Origin: Pseudomonadota bacterium
Lineage (GTDB): Bacteria > Pseudomonadota > Gammaproteobacteria > Acidiferrobacterales > Acidiferrobacteraceae
Direction of reading: 5' to 3'
Assembly: GCA_021794275.1 (NCBI GenBank)
Contig: JAJYRD010000050.1
Coordinates: 1-50,801, forward strand
DNA length: 50,801 nucleotides
Positions within the stretch are counted from its first letter, which is position 1. The number at the start of each line of letters is the position of its first letter. This document shows, piece by piece, positions 38,271 to 50,801 of this stretch. Position numbers and translations under genes: made by a program. Under the pieces are notes generated by a model. That model was not told the DNA's origin and did not search any database. It was given only the letters and a program-made list of their open reading frames with translations.

Positions 38271-38897
38271 TCAGGCGCGCGCGGCGACCCGTCTCGGCAG
38301 GGCGACGTAACCGGGCCATTGCTCAAGGCTGCGAAACCAGGCGCGGATCGCCGGATAGGCGTCTAGGTTGAAACCGCTTTCCGGGAAGAGTGCGGTGTAG
38401 GGGTAACAGGCAATGTCGGCTATGGTCGGGTGATCCGCAGCGAGCCAGGTATGGTTCGAAAGCCGCCCCTCGAGGGCGGCGAACGCCACCTGGGCCAGGC
38501 GATGCGATTCCTCCAGGGTTCCGGTCTGGCCCAGACCGCTCTTGATGTTCAAGCCGATGACCCGTGCACGTGCCGTCCCGTAACGCCCCTCGTTCTGTTC
38601 GAGCGCAAGCCACTGCATGACCCGCGCCATCCCCAGGGGATCCCCAGGCAGCCACTGCTCATCACCATAGCGCCGCGCGAGATAGACGAGGATGGCCGTC
38701 GAATCCCAGATCGCCTCGCCCTCGTCTGTGAGCAGCACGGGGATCTGGCCGCGGGGATTCAGACGCAGGAATTCGGGGCTACGCTGCGCGCCCTCGTCGA
38801 GGGCCACCGGCACACGTTCATAGTCCTGCCCGAGGAAGGACAAGAACAGGCGAATCTTGTAACAATTGCCCGATCGTTCGAGATCGTAAAGTTTCAT
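38271..38897 (-). CDS. Glutathione S-transferase family protein
   Basis: This 208-residue protein has an N-terminal thioredoxin-fold GST domain: KLYDLERSGNCYKIRLFLSF contacts glutathione, and the cis-Pro segment NPRGQIPVLL and DSTAILVYLARRYG follow. The helical C-terminal domain is at about 85-200 and has the conserved N-capping Asp in TIADIACYPYTAL. The substrate is unknown. Glutathione chemistry also appears in gloB elsewhere in this window. Confidence 0.92.
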   Translation of the reverse strand: MKLYDLERSGNCYKIRLFLSFLGQDYERVPVALDEGAQRSPEFLRLNPRGQIPVLLTDEGEAIWDSTAILVYLARRYGDEQWLPGDPLGMARVMQWLALEQNEGRYGTARARVIGLNIKSGLGQTGTLEESHRLAQVAFAALEGRLSNHTWLAADHPTIADIACYPYTALFPESGFNLDAYPAIRAWFRSLEQWPGYVALPRRVAARA

Positions 38898-39037
38898 CGC
38901 AGCCTCATGTAGGCGCTCTGCGCGCCTTAAGCCCTGCGCCGGGGAGGAATGGCAGAGCCCCCGCGCTTTTTTCGTAAAGCCATCCCCATGGAATCTGCTT
39001 CATCCCGACCGCCGTGACAAGAGGCGCCCCGGCGCGC

Positions 39038-39913
39038 CTAAGCCTCCTCGTCTCCGGTCGCCACCGGCCGCTTAGGATCGCTCACCCACGCGCTCCAGGA
39101 ACCCGGATACAAGGCGGTGAGGCCGAAGCCCGCCCGCGCCATGGCAAGCACGTTATGGCAGGCCGACACCCCCGAGCCGCAGTAATGGAGGATCTCCGAA
39201 GCCGGCCGACCACCCAGCACCGCCAGGTAATCGCGACGCAACTCCTCCGGCGAGCGGAAGGTACGGTCCTCGCGCAGATTCTGCTCGAACGGGCGGTTGC
39301 GCGCGCCCGGGATATGTCCGGCGACAGGATCGAGAGGCTCGGTAGTTCCCCGATAACGCGCCGCCCCGCGGGCGTCGACGAGAAGGCGCGGGATTTCGCC
39401 ACGCACCACCGCCTCCACCTCGGCGTCACCGAACCAGCCCCCTTCCACAGCCCCGGTCGGTGGGGGGTAGGGAGCCTGCCGCCGAGCTGACGGCACTATG
39501 GTCGTAAGCGGATGGTTCTCGGCGCACCAAGCGGCAAGTCCGCCATCGAGCACCGCCACCGCCTCATGTCCCCACCAGACCCGCAGGAGCCACCAGAGAC
39601 GGCTCGCGTACACCGATGTCTCCTCGTCGTAGGCCACGACCTGTGTATTGGGGCCGATTCCGAAACCCTTCAGCGTCTCCTCGAAGGCCTCCGCCGACGG
39701 CAAGGGATGGCGCCCCGAACGCGCGTTGCGCGGACCCGAGAGATGCCGCTCCAGATCGGCATAGTGCGCCCCCGGCACGTGCGCCTCGCGATAGGCTGCA
39801 AGCCCGGCCTCGGGCGCGCTCAAGATAAAACGGCAATCGAGAATGACCCATGTCGGGTCGTTTAAATGCGCGGCCACAAGGGCCGGTGTGACTAGCTCGC
39901 TGTACCGGGGCAT
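39038..39913 (-). CDS. sseA: Rhodanese-family sulfurtransferase, mercaptopyruvate-type
   Basis: This 291-residue tandem-rhodanese protein has an inactive N-terminal domain (DCRFILSAPEAGLAAYREAHVPGA) and an active C-terminal domain with catalytic Cys in YCGSGVSACHN. The loop CGSGVSA resembles the CGSGVTA of 3-mercaptopyruvate sulfurtransferase more than the CRKGV/T pattern of thiosulfate rhodanese, so the donor is likely mercaptopyruvate, though thiosulfate is possible. In a sulfur oxidiser it could move sulfane sulfur. It precedes merR's stop by a 21-bp gap and is same-strand. Confidence 0.85.
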   Translation of the reverse strand: MPRYSELVTPALVAAHLNDPTWVILDCRFILSAPEAGLAAYREAHVPGAHYADLERHLSGPRNARSGRHPLPSAEAFEETLKGFGIGPNTQVVAYDEETSVYASRLWWLLRVWWGHEAVAVLDGGLAAWCAENHPLTTIVPSARRQAPYPPPTGAVEGGWFGDAEVEAVVRGEIPRLLVDARGAARYRGTTEPLDPVAGHIPGARNRPFEQNLREDRTFRSPEELRRDYLAVLGGRPASEILHYCGSGVSACHNVLAMARAGFGLTALYPGSWSAWVSDPKRPVATGDEEA

Positions 39914-39934
39914 GCGCCACCTCCCTGGGCGATT

Positions 39935-40303
39935 CTAGGGAGAACCCGGGTCCAGTGTCAAAAGCCGGCGTATCTCCTCGAGCCCTTCGGTCAGCAAGAC
40001 CAAGGCCTCGGCGCGCCCCTCGCGCACCGGTTCCGCCTCGTGCATGAGGCGGTTGCGTGCACCGCTTATGGTGAACCCCTCGATATAGAGGAGGTTACGG
40101 ATCTCGCGAATGAGATGGACGTCGTGATGTTGGTAGTAGCGGCGGTTACCGCGCCGCTTCACCGACTGCAACTTCGGAAATTCCTGTTCCCAATAACGCA
40201 GGACGTGCGGTTTGACCCGACAGAGCTCGCTTACCTCACTGATGGTGAAGTAACGCTTCCCCGGGATCGGGGGCAGTTCGCTGTTATCCCCCGGATCGAG
40301 CAT
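39935..40303 (-). CDS. MerR-family transcriptional regulator
   Basis: This 122-residue regulator has an N-terminal winged-helix domain ([21 protein letters not shown], with [20 protein letters not shown]). A short C-terminal region lacks the metal-binding cysteines of MerR or CueR, so no inducer can be named. A MerR-type gene directly behind ihfA is a common proteobacterial arrangement. It starts at ATG 40303, 20 bp inside the 3' end of ihfA, so it is translationally coupled. Confidence 0.92.
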   Translation of the reverse strand: MLDPGDNSELPPIPGKRYFTISEVSELCRVKPHVLRYWEQEFPKLQSVKRRGNRRYYQHHDVHLIREIRNLLYIEGFTISGARNRLMHEAEPVREGRAEALVLLTEGLEEIRRLLTLDPGSP

Positions 40304-40583
40304 GGCCGTCGACCCGCTCTTTCAGTTTATGACTGGCGCGGAAGGTCACCACGCGGCGTTCGGCGATGGGGATCTCTTCGCCAGTCTTCGGGTTGCGTCC
40401 CGGCCTTCGACCTTTCTTCCGGATGTCGAAATTCCCGAACCCCGACAACTTCACCGTCTCCCCCTGGCCCAGGGCCTCGCAAATCTTCTCGAAAAAGAGC
40501 TCGACGAAATCCTTGGCCTCGCGCTTATTCAGCCCAAGCTCAAGGAACAACGCCTCCGCGAGGTCCGCCTTCGTCAGTGCCAT
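40284..40583 (-). CDS. ihfA: Integration host factor alpha subunit
   Basis: This 99-residue DNA-bending protein pairs with IHF-beta and bends DNA at specific sites. [20 protein letters not shown] begins helix 1, and [20 protein letters not shown] is the beta-arm with the Arg-Asn-Pro tip. ATG 40583 matches the family start and length; the in-frame upstream stretch overlaps the pheT end. The order pheS-pheT-ihfA is the E. coli order. IHF often assists sigma-54 promoters such as the one seen before nirB. Confidence 0.97.
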   Translation of the reverse strand: MALTKADLAEALFLELGLNKREAKDFVELFFEKICEALGQGETVKLSGFGNFDIRKKGRRPGRNPKTGEEIPIAERRVVTFRASHKLKERVDGHARSGG

Positions 40584-40614
40584 AGTGCCTTCCCTTGACG
40601 TTATCGGTTTTTTA

Positions 40615-42978
40615 TTATTGTCGGAGCACCGCTCCGTAAGTAGTCGCGAGCGCCGTGAGGACGCGCGCCACAAGCCCTTCTACAACCTCATCCGTAAGAG
40701 TGCGCGAGAAGTCCTGCAAGGTCAAGCCCAACGCCAAACTTTTCTTTCCTAAATCAAGACCTTTGCCATGATAAACGTCAAAAAGAACGAGCCCCTGCAA
40801 GAGCGGTCCGGCGCCCTGACGAACGGTCTCCAGGACTGCGCCAGCGGGCGTGGTCGCAGGCACGACCACCGCGAGGTCGCGGCGCACGGACGGGAAGCGC
40901 GGCGGCTCGGCGGCTCGGCCCGAGGCCCCCGACTGAAGGGCGGACGCGGAGAGCTCAAAGACGAACACCGGCTCCTCGAAACCGAGCCGTTCACGGTGCG
41001 CAGGTGCGAGGCCGCCCACGAAGCCGACCGCCCCCCCGGCGACCGCGATGGCCGCGGCAAGACCTTTTTGGAGAAACGGTGGGCCGCCTTCGGGGCTTGC
41101 CTGCGCCGCCTGTCCGACAAGCGCGCACAATGCCTCCACGTCGGCCTTCACATCAAAGAAATCCACGGGTCGCGCAGGTGCCCCCCATTGCTCAGGGAGG
41201 GCCGGCCCCAGCGCAACCCCGGCGATCTTGGTCTCCTCGCGCACACCGGTCCCCGCGGGGTCAGCCATAAAGCAGGTGCCGACCTCGAAAAGCCGGACCC
41301 GCCCTTGTTGACGCCGGCGATTGTAGAGAGCGGCGGCGAGCAGCCCGGGGACGAGACTTGTGCGCAACTCCGACCAGGGCCCCGCGAGAGGGTTGCGCAG
41401 CGCCAAGCGCGAGGAGATCCCCAGCTGCGACTGTTCCCCTGGGTCGACCAGACTAAAAGTCATGGCCTCCTGGTAATCTCGGTCCACAAGCAGGTCGGCG
41501 GCGCGGCGCAGCCCCGACAGGGCGGGCCTCACAGCCCCCGGCGCGTACGGGAGTTCCGTGGCCGGGATCTCGTCGTAGCCGAGTAAACGCGCGATCTCCT
41601 CCACAAGATCGACCTCGCTGCGCACATCGAACCGGAAAGAGGGCGCGGTCACAAGCAGATCGCCATGCGAGGCCGTGACCGTCATCCCCAGACCCTTCAG
41701 GAGGCGCGCGACCTGCGCGCGGGGTACGGCCATGCCGAGCAACTGCCGTATGCGCTCGAGACGCAGGCGGATCGGCTCGCGGCGTGGCCGATGATCGGGC
41801 GCACCATGCTCGGCGGCGGGGCTCGCGACCCCGCCTGCAATTTTCAGAATGAGGGCCGTGGCACGCTCCAGCGCAAGCCCGCAAAGCTCAGGGTCGACAC
41901 CGCGCTCGAACCGAAGCGCAGCCTCGGTCGCAAGCCCCAGGCGTCGCGCGGTCTGCGAGAGCGTATCGGGCCGGAAATACGCCGCCTCGAGCAAGACGCT
42001 GCAAGTCGCGGGACCCACGGCGGCGCGCATGCCACCCATGACGCCGGCAATGGCAAGCGGGCCCTCGTCGTCGGCTATGACGAGATCGGTCGCCTCCAAC
42101 ACCCGTTTTGAGCCATCGAGGACCACGATCTCCTCGCCTGCGCGCGCAAGGCGCACCACCACATCGCCGCGTATCAGCGCTGCGTCGAAGGCATGCAGGG
42201 GTTGACCGAGATCGAACAGGATATAATTCGTGACGTCCACGACCGCATGGCGCGCCGCCGCGCCGTTCAGGCGCAGGCGCTCGACAAGCCATCCGGGACT
42301 CGCCGCGGCGGGCTCTAGCCCACTTACAAACCGCGCGCAATAACGGGGGCAGCGCGAAGGATCCTTCACCGCCACGCGCGGGGTAAGCCCGCTCGTCTTT
42401 AAGGCGCGCGCGCGAGGGGCCCTGTAACGACCGCCGGTGAGCGCCGCGATCTCGCGCGCCATGCCCTTGACGCTCAGGCAATCACCGCGGTTCGGGGTCA
42501 CCGCCACATCCAGATACGGATCGGCGAACCGGAAATACTCCGCGAGCGCCACGCCCACCGGGGCATCAGTCGGCAACTCCCACAGACCCTCGGTGGCGGC
42601 CAGGCCCAATTCGCTGCCCGAGCAGAGCATCCCTTGCGATCGCACCCCGCGCAGATCGGTCTCGGCGATCGCTCGATCCCCGACGACCGCCCCTGGCAAC
42701 GCCAAGGGGGCCTTCAGTCCCACGCGCGCGTTCGGCGCGCCGCACACGATCGTACGCCGCTGCCCGCCGCCCGCCTCCACCTCGCATACCCGCAGGCGTT
42801 CCGCGTTCGGGTGCGGGGCGGCGGCCGCGATCCGCGCCACGACCACCCCCGGGAGCGCGGGTCCTGCAGTCCCGCCTCCTTCTACCTCGAATCCCCCGCG
42901 GGTCAAGGTCTCGGCCAGCGCCTCAAAAGGCACCCGCGAATCCAGCCAGTCACTCAGCCACTGTTTGCCTATACGCAC
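40615..42978 (-). CDS. pheT: Phenylalanine-tRNA ligase beta subunit
   Basis: This 787-residue subunit has the N-terminal tRNA-binding domain ([26 protein letters not shown]), B3/B4 editing domain, B5 domain, a catalytic-core-like region ([19 protein letters not shown]), and a C-terminal FDX-ACB anticodon-binding domain ([13 protein letters not shown], ending [18 protein letters not shown]). It forms an alpha2-beta2 enzyme with PheS. It starts 4 bp behind the pheS stop. Confidence 0.97.
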   Translation of the reverse strand: MRIGKQWLSDWLDSRVPFEALAETLTRGGFEVEGGGTAGPALPGVVVARIAAAAPHPNAERLRVCEVEAGGGQRRTIVCGAPNARVGLKAPLALPGAVVGDRAIAETDLRGVRSQGMLCSGSELGLAATEGLWELPTDAPVGVALAEYFRFADPYLDVAVTPNRGDCLSVKGMAREIAALTGGRYRAPRARALKTSGLTPRVAVKDPSRCPRYCARFVSGLEPAAASPGWLVERLRLNGAAARHAVVDVTNYILFDLGQPLHAFDAALIRGDVVVRLARAGEEIVVLDGSKRVLEATDLVIADDEGPLAIAGVMGGMRAAVGPATCSVLLEAAYFRPDTLSQTARRLGLATEAALRFERGVDPELCGLALERATALILKIAGGVASPAAEHGAPDHRPRREPIRLRLERIRQLLGMAVPRAQVARLLKGLGMTVTASHGDLLVTAPSFRFDVRSEVDLVEEIARLLGYDEIPATELPYAPGAVRPALSGLRRAADLLVDRDYQEAMTFSLVDPGEQSQLGISSRLALRNPLAGPWSELRTSLVPGLLAAALYNRRRQQGRVRLFEVGTCFMADPAGTGVREETKIAGVALGPALPEQWGAPARPVDFFDVKADVEALCALVGQAAQASPEGGPPFLQKGLAAAIAVAGGAVGFVGGLAPAHRERLGFEEPVFVFELSASALQSGASGRAAEPPRFPSVRRDLAVVVPATTPAGAVLETVRQGAGPLLQGLVLFDVYHGKGLDLGKKSLALGLTLQDFSRTLTDEVVEGLVARVLTALATTYGAVLRQ

Positions 42979-42982
42979 GGGC

Positions 42983-44017
42983 TTATCGCAGGCTCCTCAA
43001 GAAGCGCAGATCATTCTCGTAAAAAAGCCGGACATCCGGCACCCCGTCTTTCAGCATAAGGAGGCGCTCCACCCCCATGCCGAAGGCGAACCCCGTGAAA
43101 CGTTCCGCATCGACCCCGATCCGCCCGAGGACATCGGGATGCACGAGCCCGCACCCCAGAACCTCAATAAAACCCGTGCCTTTACAGACCCGACATCCCT
43201 TGCCGCCACACAAGAGACAGCCGATATCCACCTCGGCCGAGGGTTCCGTGAACGGAAAATACGAAGGCCGCAGTCGCATGGAGAGGGGACGCTCGAAGAA
43301 GGCCTCGAGAAAGGCCTTAAGGGTCGCCTTCAGGTGACCCATATGGATACCCTCGGCCACCACGAGACCCTCAACCTGATGGAACACCGGGCTATGAGTG
43401 GGATCGAGGGCGTCTGATCGGTAGACACGGCCCGGGGCTATGATGCGCAGGGGCGGCTCATTGGCCTCCATGAAGCGGATCTGCACGGTCGACGTGTGCG
43501 TGCGCAAAAGCCCGCCGCCCGTCAGGTAAAAAGTGTCGTGCATGGCCCGCGCCGGATGGTGGGCGGGGATATTCAAGGCCTCGAAATTATGGAACTCGTC
43601 TTCGACCTCGGGCCCTTCCGCCCAGCTGAAGCCGAGCGCGGCGAAGATGTCCTCGATACGCCGCAGGGCATACGTGAGCGGATGCAGGCCGCCTATGCCC
43701 AGACCGCGCCCGGGCAGCGTCACATCGACCGCCTCGGCCGCCAGACGTGACTCCTGCAAGGCGGCTTCGAGCCTCCCGCGCCGCGCGCCCTGCGCCTCCT
43801 CGAGGCGCCGCTTGATTTGATTGACGAGTTGCCCCGCGCGCGGCCTTTCATCCGCGCCCAGGGTCCCGATGCGCTTCAGCTCCTCGGTGAGCGCCCCGCT
43901 CTTGCCCAGAAAGCGGACCCGCCACGCCTCAAGCGCGGCGACATCCGACGCCGCGGCAAGCCCGGCCTCGGCCTCGCGCCAGAGCCGCTCAAGCCTTTCT
44001 GCGAACGGCTCGTCCAT
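42983..44017 (-). CDS. pheS: Phenylalanine-tRNA ligase alpha subunit
   Basis: This 344-residue subunit carries the catalytic class II core. The N-terminal coiled coil (about 1-90) contacts tRNA. Class II motifs include [14 protein letters not shown] and [25 protein letters not shown], and the later [16 protein letters not shown] and [15 protein letters not shown] (motif 3). It lies 18 bp behind rplT. Confidence 0.97.
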   Translation of the reverse strand: MDEPFAERLERLWREAEAGLAAASDVAALEAWRVRFLGKSGALTEELKRIGTLGADERPRAGQLVNQIKRRLEEAQGARRGRLEAALQESRLAAEAVDVTLPGRGLGIGGLHPLTYALRRIEDIFAALGFSWAEGPEVEDEFHNFEALNIPAHHPARAMHDTFYLTGGGLLRTHTSTVQIRFMEANEPPLRIIAPGRVYRSDALDPTHSPVFHQVEGLVVAEGIHMGHLKATLKAFLEAFFERPLSMRLRPSYFPFTEPSAEVDIGCLLCGGKGCRVCKGTGFIEVLGCGLVHPDVLGRIGVDAERFTGFAFGMGVERLLMLKDGVPDVRLFYENDLRFLRSLR

Positions 44018-44035
44018 GTCCTGGAGGCCGCCTTT

Positions 44036-44398
44036 TTAAGCGGCGGATAGCGTGGCTTTGGCCTTCTCGGCGAGCGCCGCGAACGCGGCCTTGTCCGCGA
44101 CCGCGATATCCGCGAGCACCTTGCGGTCTATGACGATCGAGGCCTTGCGCAGCCCATCCATGAGACGGCTGTAGCTAAGACCACACTCGCGCGCCGCGGC
44201 ATTGATACGGACAATCCAGAGCGCCCGGAATTGGCGCTTGCGGTCGCGCCGATCGCGGTAGGCGTATTGCCCTGCCTTGGCGACCGCCTGCTTCGCGACC
44301 CGGAAGACGTTTTTCCGTGCGCCTCTATACCCCTTGGCGAGCGCCGTGACCTTTTTATGTCGGGCCCGGGCGGTGACACCGCGTTTGACTCGTGGCAT
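44036..44398 (-). CDS. rplT: 50S ribosomal protein L20
   Basis: This 120-residue protein is required early in 50S assembly. [20 protein letters not shown] and the [20 protein letters not shown] segment (here [19 protein letters not shown]) are L20 signatures. L20 is known in E. coli to repress its own operon through rpmI mRNA; the sequence here is not analysed for that structure. Confidence 0.98.
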   Translation of the reverse strand: MPRVKRGVTARARHKKVTALAKGYRGARKNVFRVAKQAVAKAGQYAYRDRRDRKRQFRALWIVRINAAARECGLSYSRLMDGLRKASIVIDRKVLADIAVADKAAFAALAEKAKATLSAA

Positions 44399-44410
44399 GG
44401 ATGGCCTCCC

Positions 44411-44605
44411 TTAAGCGTACGGAAGCATGCGGATGACACCGGCCACATCCGAGGGATGGACCAAGCGATCGGCGCGCAGATGGCGCTTACGCTTCGTGCT
44501 CTTCGAGGTCAGGATGTGACGCAAATGCGAATGACGGCACTTGAAGCCGCCTGCACCCTTCTTGAATCGCTTTGCGGCCCCACGGTTTGATTTCAACTTC
44601 GGCAT
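44411..44605 (-). CDS. rpmI: 50S ribosomal protein L35
   Basis: This 64-residue basic protein starts [20 protein letters not shown] and ends [20 protein letters not shown] 44605 follows the family start; a 28-codon upstream extension has no homology. The 120 bp between infC and rpmI is longer than elsewhere in the operon and could hold the L20 control region by analogy with E. coli. Confidence 0.97.
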   Translation of the reverse strand: MPKLKSNRGAAKRFKKGAGGFKCRHSHLRHILTSKSTKRKRHLRADRLVHPSDVAGVIRMLPYA

Positions 44606-44725
44606 ATCATCCTCTGCGCTGTGCGCTCTTGTCATCGTCCCGCTCAAGCAGCCATTTGGCCTTTCACCCGGCTTGAGTCGGTCGTTCACCTGCTACCGCC
44701 TCTATGATCCTGGACCCCGACCCGC

Positions 44726-45241
<516 letters not shown>

Positions 45242-45244
45242 AGC

Positions 45245-47164
45245 CTACCCCTCCACACGTCCAGGACCGGCCAACGCCGCGCCGACCTGCGCGGTGAGGG
45301 CCCCCACACTCATCCCGCCGAGGTCCGTACCTTCGCGGGTTCTTACCGAAATCGTGCCCTGCTCAGCCTCGCGGTCGCCCACGACGAGCAAATACGGGAC
45401 CTTCTGCAGGGTATGCTCGCGGATTTTAAAGCCTATCTTCTCGTTTCTCAAGTCCGACTCGACGCGCCAGCCTGCGGCGCGCAGTCCCTCCTCCACACCT
45501 CGCGCAACTACTCCGTGACGTTCGGCGATGGGCAATACCACCGCCTGGACCGGGGCAAGCCAAAGCGGCAGGGCACCAGCATGCTCCTCGATCAGTATCC
45601 CTATGAAGCGCTCGAGGGAGCCCAGAATGGCCCGGTGCAACATGACCGGCACTGCCTTGCGACCATCCGCTGCCACAAAACTTGCCCCTAGGCGCTCGGG
45701 CATTGCAAAATCGACCTGCACCGTACCACACTGCCACACCCGCGCCAGGCTATCCTTAAGAGCGAATTCGATCTTAGGGCCATAGAACGCCCCTTCGCCC
45801 GGCTGCAGATCGAAGGCAAGACCCTTCGCCGTGAGCGCCTCCGTAAGCGCGGCCTCGGCCTTGTCCCACAGGGCGTCGCTGCCGACGCGCTGCTCCGGCC
45901 GGGTCGAGAGCTTCACGAGCACCTCCCGAAAACCGAAATCGGCGTAGACGCGGTAGAGCAGATCGATGAAGGCACTGACCTCCGACTGGATATCGGCCTC
46001 GGCGCAGAAGATGTGGGCATCGTCCTGCACGAAATTGCGCAGCCGCAAGAGACCATGCAGGGTCCCCGAGGGCTCGTTGCGATGACAGGAGCCGAACTCC
46101 GCCAAGCGCAACGGCAGGTCGCGGTAGCTCTTCAGGCCCTGATTGAATATCTGCACATGCCCCGGACAGTTCATGGGCTTGACCGCGTATTCGCGCTTCT
46201 CCGACGAGGTCGTGAACATGCCGTCGGCGAACTTGTCCCAATGCCCCGAACGCTCCCAAAGGCTCTTGTCCATGATGAGCGGGGTACGGACCTCCTGGTA
46301 GCCGTGGGCTTGCAGGAGCTGCCTTATATACTGTTCGATGGCCCGGTAGATGCGCAGCCCGCGATCATGCCAGAAGATCATCCCTGGCGCCTCTTCCTGG
46401 ACATGGAAGAGATCGAGGGCCCGTCCGATGCGCCGGTGATCCCGTCGCTCGGCCTCCTCGAGATGTTTCAGGTGCTCATCCAAGGCCTCGCGGCTCGCAA
46501 AGGCCGTCCCATAAACGCGCTGCAGCATGGGATTACGCGAGTCGCCACGCCAATAGGCGCCGGCGAGCCGCATCAGCTTGAAATGCTTAAGTCTTCCGGT
46601 CGCCGGGACGTGGGGGCCACGGCAGAGATCCACGAAGTCGCCCTGCCGGTAGAGCGAGATCGTCTCGCCTTCGGGCAGATCGCGGATGATCTCGGCCTTG
46701 TAGGCCTCACCCTGCGCCTCGAAGAAGGCGATCGCCTGATCGCGCCCTACGACCTCGCGTGCCACCTGTATGTCCTGGCGGGCCAGCTCGCGCATCTTGT
46801 CCTCGATGCGCTTCAGATCGTCCGGAGTGAAACCCGGCGCATAGGCGAAGTCGTAATAAAACCCGTCGCCGATCACAGGCCCGATAGTGACCTGGGCCTC
46901 CGGGTACAAGGTCTTGACCGCATGCGCCAGGAGATGGGCGGTCGAATGCCGTACGACCTCGAGCCCGTCCGGGTCCTTATCGGTCACGACCGCAAGCCGC
47001 GCATCCGTGTCGATCGGAAATGACGTATCGACCAGCTTCTCATCGACACGCCCAGCCACTGCCGCCCGCGCAAGGCCTGCACCGATGTCGGCGGCCACCT
47101 GGCCCACCGTCACCGGCCGATCGTAGGTCCGCTGACTTCCGTCCGGGAGCGTAATGACAGGCAT
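45245..47164 (-). CDS. thrS: Threonine-tRNA ligase
   Basis: This 639-residue class II synthetase has an N-terminal TGS domain ([18 protein letters not shown]), the editing domain ([12 protein letters not shown] and [10 protein letters not shown]), the catalytic core ([30 protein letters not shown], motif 3 [18 protein letters not shown]), and a C-terminal anticodon-binding domain. It starts at ATG 47164, 52 bp behind a tRNA-Val gene on the same strand. The stop TAG lies two codons before infC. Confidence 0.97.
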   Translation of the reverse strand: MPVITLPDGSQRTYDRPVTVGQVAADIGAGLARAAVAGRVDEKLVDTSFPIDTDARLAVVTDKDPDGLEVVRHSTAHLLAHAVKTLYPEAQVTIGPVIGDGFYYDFAYAPGFTPDDLKRIEDKMRELARQDIQVAREVVGRDQAIAFFEAQGEAYKAEIIRDLPEGETISLYRQGDFVDLCRGPHVPATGRLKHFKLMRLAGAYWRGDSRNPMLQRVYGTAFASREALDEHLKHLEEAERRDHRRIGRALDLFHVQEEAPGMIFWHDRGLRIYRAIEQYIRQLLQAHGYQEVRTPLIMDKSLWERSGHWDKFADGMFTTSSEKREYAVKPMNCPGHVQIFNQGLKSYRDLPLRLAEFGSCHRNEPSGTLHGLLRLRNFVQDDAHIFCAEADIQSEVSAFIDLLYRVYADFGFREVLVKLSTRPEQRVGSDALWDKAEAALTEALTAKGLAFDLQPGEGAFYGPKIEFALKDSLARVWQCGTVQVDFAMPERLGASFVAADGRKAVPVMLHRAILGSLERFIGILIEEHAGALPLWLAPVQAVVLPIAERHGVVARGVEEGLRAAGWRVESDLRNEKIGFKIREHTLQKVPYLLVVGDREAEQGTISVRTREGTDLGGMSVGALTAQVGAALAGPGRVEG

Positions 47165-47216
47165 GGGCTTTCGCGGCTACTCGTCCGTCGACCAGATGCC
47201 GACGTCTCATGAAAGT

Positions 47217-47291
47217 TGGTAGGCGCGAGTGGGATCGAACCACCGACCACTACCATGTCAAGGTAGTGCTCTACCACTGAGCTACGCGCCT
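47217..47291 (-). tRNA. tRNA-Val (GAC)
   Basis: A 75-nt cloverleaf with acceptor AGGCGCG/CGCGCCT, encoded CCA, and anticodon loop TTGACAT giving GAC (Val). It lies 52 bp upstream of thrS on the same strand. With the tRNA-Val (TAC) gene at 19823, the window carries two valine isoacceptors. Confidence 0.97.
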
Positions 47292-47302
47292 TCGGGGTGC
47301 GA

Positions 47303-47332
47303 ACATTACCATATCCAAGCGGCGCCAAACAA
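47303..47332 (-). promoter_or_regulatory. Probable promoter for tRNA-Val and the thrS operon
   Basis: On the minus strand TTGTTT, 18 nt, then TAATGT (47308-47303) lie between uvrB and tRNA-Val. The TSS would be about 5-7 nt before the tRNA 5' end. It is the only credible promoter upstream of thrS, which suggests tRNA and mRNA are cut from one transcript. Confidence 0.5.
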
Positions 47333-47347
47333 CAGCGGGCGGCGGCG

Positions 47348-49371
<2,024 letters not shown>

Positions 49372-49381
<10 letters not shown>

Positions 49382-49399
49382 CGATATCCAGGGTAATAT
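49372..49399 (+). promoter_or_regulatory. Possible promoter for the aminotransferase, overlapping the uvrB start
   Basis: TTGGTT (49372-49377), 16 nt, then TAATAT (49394-49399) read rightwards, with TSS near 49406. On the other strand TATATT (49400-49395) could be a uvrB -10, though its -35 is poor. The two starts are only 51 bp apart. Confidence 0.4.
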
Positions 49400-49431
49400 A
49401 CGCGCGAGTAAACGCCCGAAAAGGTTCCTGC

Positions 49432-50652
49432 TTGCCCAAACTGACATTATCGGCCCGTGTAGGCCGAATCAAGCCCTCGCCGACCCTTGCCGTCACCGCT
49501 CGCGCCAAGGCCCTCAAGGCCGAGGGGAGGGATATCCTGGACCTGGGCGCCGGCGAACCGGACTTCGATACCCCCGACCTCATCAAGGATGCGGCAATCC
49601 GCGCGATCCGCGCCGGCTTCACCAAATATACGGCGGTCGACGGCACGCCGGAGTTGAAAGCGGCCGTGGTCGAGAAGTTCGCGCGCGAGAACGACCTGCA
49701 TTTTACCACGTCACAGGTTCTCGTGTCGGTCGGAGGCAAACAGAGCTTCTACAACCTCGCGCAGACACTCCTCGACACCGGAGATGAAGTTGTCATTCCG
49801 GCCCCTTTTTGGGTGTCCTATGCCGACATCGTACTCATGGCCGACGCCTCACCTGTGATCGTCCCGACCACCCTTGCGCAAGGGTTCAAGATCACCCCCG
49901 AGGCCCTGGATGCGGCGCTTGCCTTCAGAACCAAGCTCTTCGTCCTGAACAGCCCCTCGAACCCGACCGGGGCCGTCTATACCCGTGCGGAGCTTGCCGC
50001 CTTGGGCGAAGTGTTGCGCCGCTATCCGCATGTCCTCATCGCGAGCGACGACATGTATGAACACATCGCCTGGGGTGGCGAGCCCTTCGCCAACATTGCA
50101 AACGTCTGCCCCGACCTCTTGGATCGCACCATCGTCCTAAACGGCGTCTCCAAGGCCTACGCGATGACCGGCTGGCGCATAGGTTACGCGGCCGGCCCCG
50201 CCGAGCTCATCAAGGCCATGACCAAGATCCAGTCACAAAGCACGTCAAACCCAACCTCGGTCTCGCAGGCAGCTGCTGAGGCGGCACTGCGTAGCGGGAC
50301 CGCCCTCGTCACCCCCATGTGCGCAGCCTTCAAGGCCCGCCACGACTGGCTGTACGCGGAACTCGCCGCCATGCCGGGCCTGCGCTGTCGGCCGGCGGAC
50401 GGCACGTTCTACCTATTCCCCGAGGTCATAGGAGCCCTGAAGAATCTGGGACTTGCCGACGACCAAGCCCTGGCCGAGGCGCTCCTGGAAAGAACTGGCA
50501 TCGCGGCAGTTCCCGGCTCGGCCTTCGGTTCGCCCGGACACCTGCGCTTCTCTTATGCCACGAGCGACCAGATCCTGAGAGACGCGGTCGCGCGCCTGCG
50601 CCACTTTCTCGAAAATGCACCGCGCGCCCTCGCCCAGGGTGAACACGCATAA
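49432..50652 (+). CDS. aspC: Aspartate/aromatic aminotransferase family protein (class I PLP enzyme)
   Basis: This roughly 406-residue PLP enzyme is of the AspB type. It has [17 protein letters not shown] near the N-terminus, [12 protein letters not shown], the PLP Lys in [20 protein letters not shown], and a C-terminal substrate-binding Arg in [10 protein letters not shown]. The fold-type I subgroup transaminates aspartate, possibly also prephenate. No ATG is available; TTG 49432 has AAAAGG 7 nt upstream and is the best start, and the product then reads [19 protein letters not shown]. It is divergent from uvrB. Confidence 0.92.
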   Translation: MPKLTLSARVGRIKPSPTLAVTARAKALKAEGRDILDLGAGEPDFDTPDLIKDAAIRAIRAGFTKYTAVDGTPELKAAVVEKFARENDLHFTTSQVLVSVGGKQSFYNLAQTLLDTGDEVVIPAPFWVSYADIVLMADASPVIVPTTLAQGFKITPEALDAALAFRTKLFVLNSPSNPTGAVYTRAELAALGEVLRRYPHVLIASDDMYEHIAWGGEPFANIANVCPDLLDRTIVLNGVSKAYAMTGWRIGYAAGPAELIKAMTKIQSQSTSNPTSVSQAAAEAALRSGTALVTPMCAAFKARHDWLYAELAAMPGLRCRPADGTFYLFPEVIGALKNLGLADDQALAEALLERTGIAAVPGSAFGSPGHLRFSYATSDQILRDAVARLRHFLENAPRALAQGEHA

Positions 50653-50677
50653 TGTCGAGATTAGTCCTTATTAGTCC

Positions 50678-50706
50678 TTGACGCCGGGGGCCGGGCTTCG
50701 TAGCAT
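50678..50706 (+). promoter_or_regulatory. Sigma-70 promoter for tRNA-Asn
   Basis: TTGACG (50678-50683), a 17-nt spacer and TAGCAT (50701-50706) lead into a GC-rich discriminator (AGCGGGCC). GC-rich discriminators are typical of stable-RNA promoters under stringent control. A 9-bp direct repeat TTAGTCCTT (twice within 50661-50680) lies upstream. Confidence 0.7.
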
Positions 50707-50720
50707 AGCGGGCCTTGCGT

Positions 50721-50796
50721 TCCCCGGTAGCTCAGTCGGTAGAGCAGGTGACTGTTAATCACCGGGTCGGAGGTTCAAGTCCTTCCCGGGGAGCCA
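50721..50796 (+). tRNA. tRNA-Asn (GTT)
   Basis: A 76-nt cloverleaf with acceptor TCCCCGG/CCGGGGA, encoded CCA, and anticodon loop CTGTTAA giving GTT (Asn). D-arm AGCTCAGTCGGTAGAGC is canonical. It ends 5 bp before the window edge. Confidence 0.98.
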
Positions 50797-50801
50797 ATAA
50801 A

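Overview
This 50.8 kb, GC-rich window looks like chromosomal backbone from a gammaproteobacterium. Four classic gene orders support this: clpP-clpX-lon-hupB-ppiD behind tig; thrS-infC-rpmI-rplT-pheS-pheT-ihfA-merR; mltD-gloB-methyltransferase-rnhA-dnaQ; and nirB-nirD. A TsdA/SoxA-like c-type cytochrome, a TauE/SafE-type exporter and a sulfurtransferase would suit a sulfur-oxidising autotroph of the Acidiferrobacter type. That assignment is inference; nothing here fixes the species.

Layout. 1-0.2 kb: 3' end of an IS200/IS605-type tnpB and its right-end hairpin. 0.3-3.5 kb (minus): glgA, a monohaem cytochrome c, a Bax-inhibitor-1 family protein and a 57-residue membrane protein. 3.5-7.6 kb (plus): a nitrite-assimilation operon, nirB-nirD-trpD2/ybiB-like, with ATGA overlaps, behind a near-consensus sigma-54 promoter and two NtrC-like dyads. 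8-10.7 kb: a GAF-GGDEF protein with a decayed EAL domain, and a convergent alpha/beta hydrolase. 11.2-17.7 kb: an MFS transporter, the dnaQ/rnhA/methyltransferase set facing gloB and mltD, and fabI. 17.8-26.5 kb (minus): the protein quality-control block ppiD, two tRNAs, hupB, lon, clpX, clpP, tig and tRNA-Leu. 26.5-32.1 kb (minus): purC, htpG and a membrane PAS-GGDEF-EAL protein. 32.8-39.9 kb: mixed genes (TauE/SafE, beta-barrel, EAL phosphodiesterase, galE, small membrane protein, GST, sulfurtransferase). 39.9-47.3 kb (minus): the translation operon. 47.3-50.8 kb: uvrB divergent from an aspartate aminotransferase, then tRNA-Asn.

Most of the window is housekeeping. The points of greatest interest are the sigma-54/NtrC architecture in front of nirB, an infC that appears to start at ATC, three c-di-GMP proteins of which only one keeps an intact EAL active site, a probable reRNA-forming tnpB tail, a conserved-looking small membrane ORF, and several unassigned intergenic stretches of 350-960 bp. 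I found no CRISPR array, prophage, rRNA or clearly new multi-gene system.
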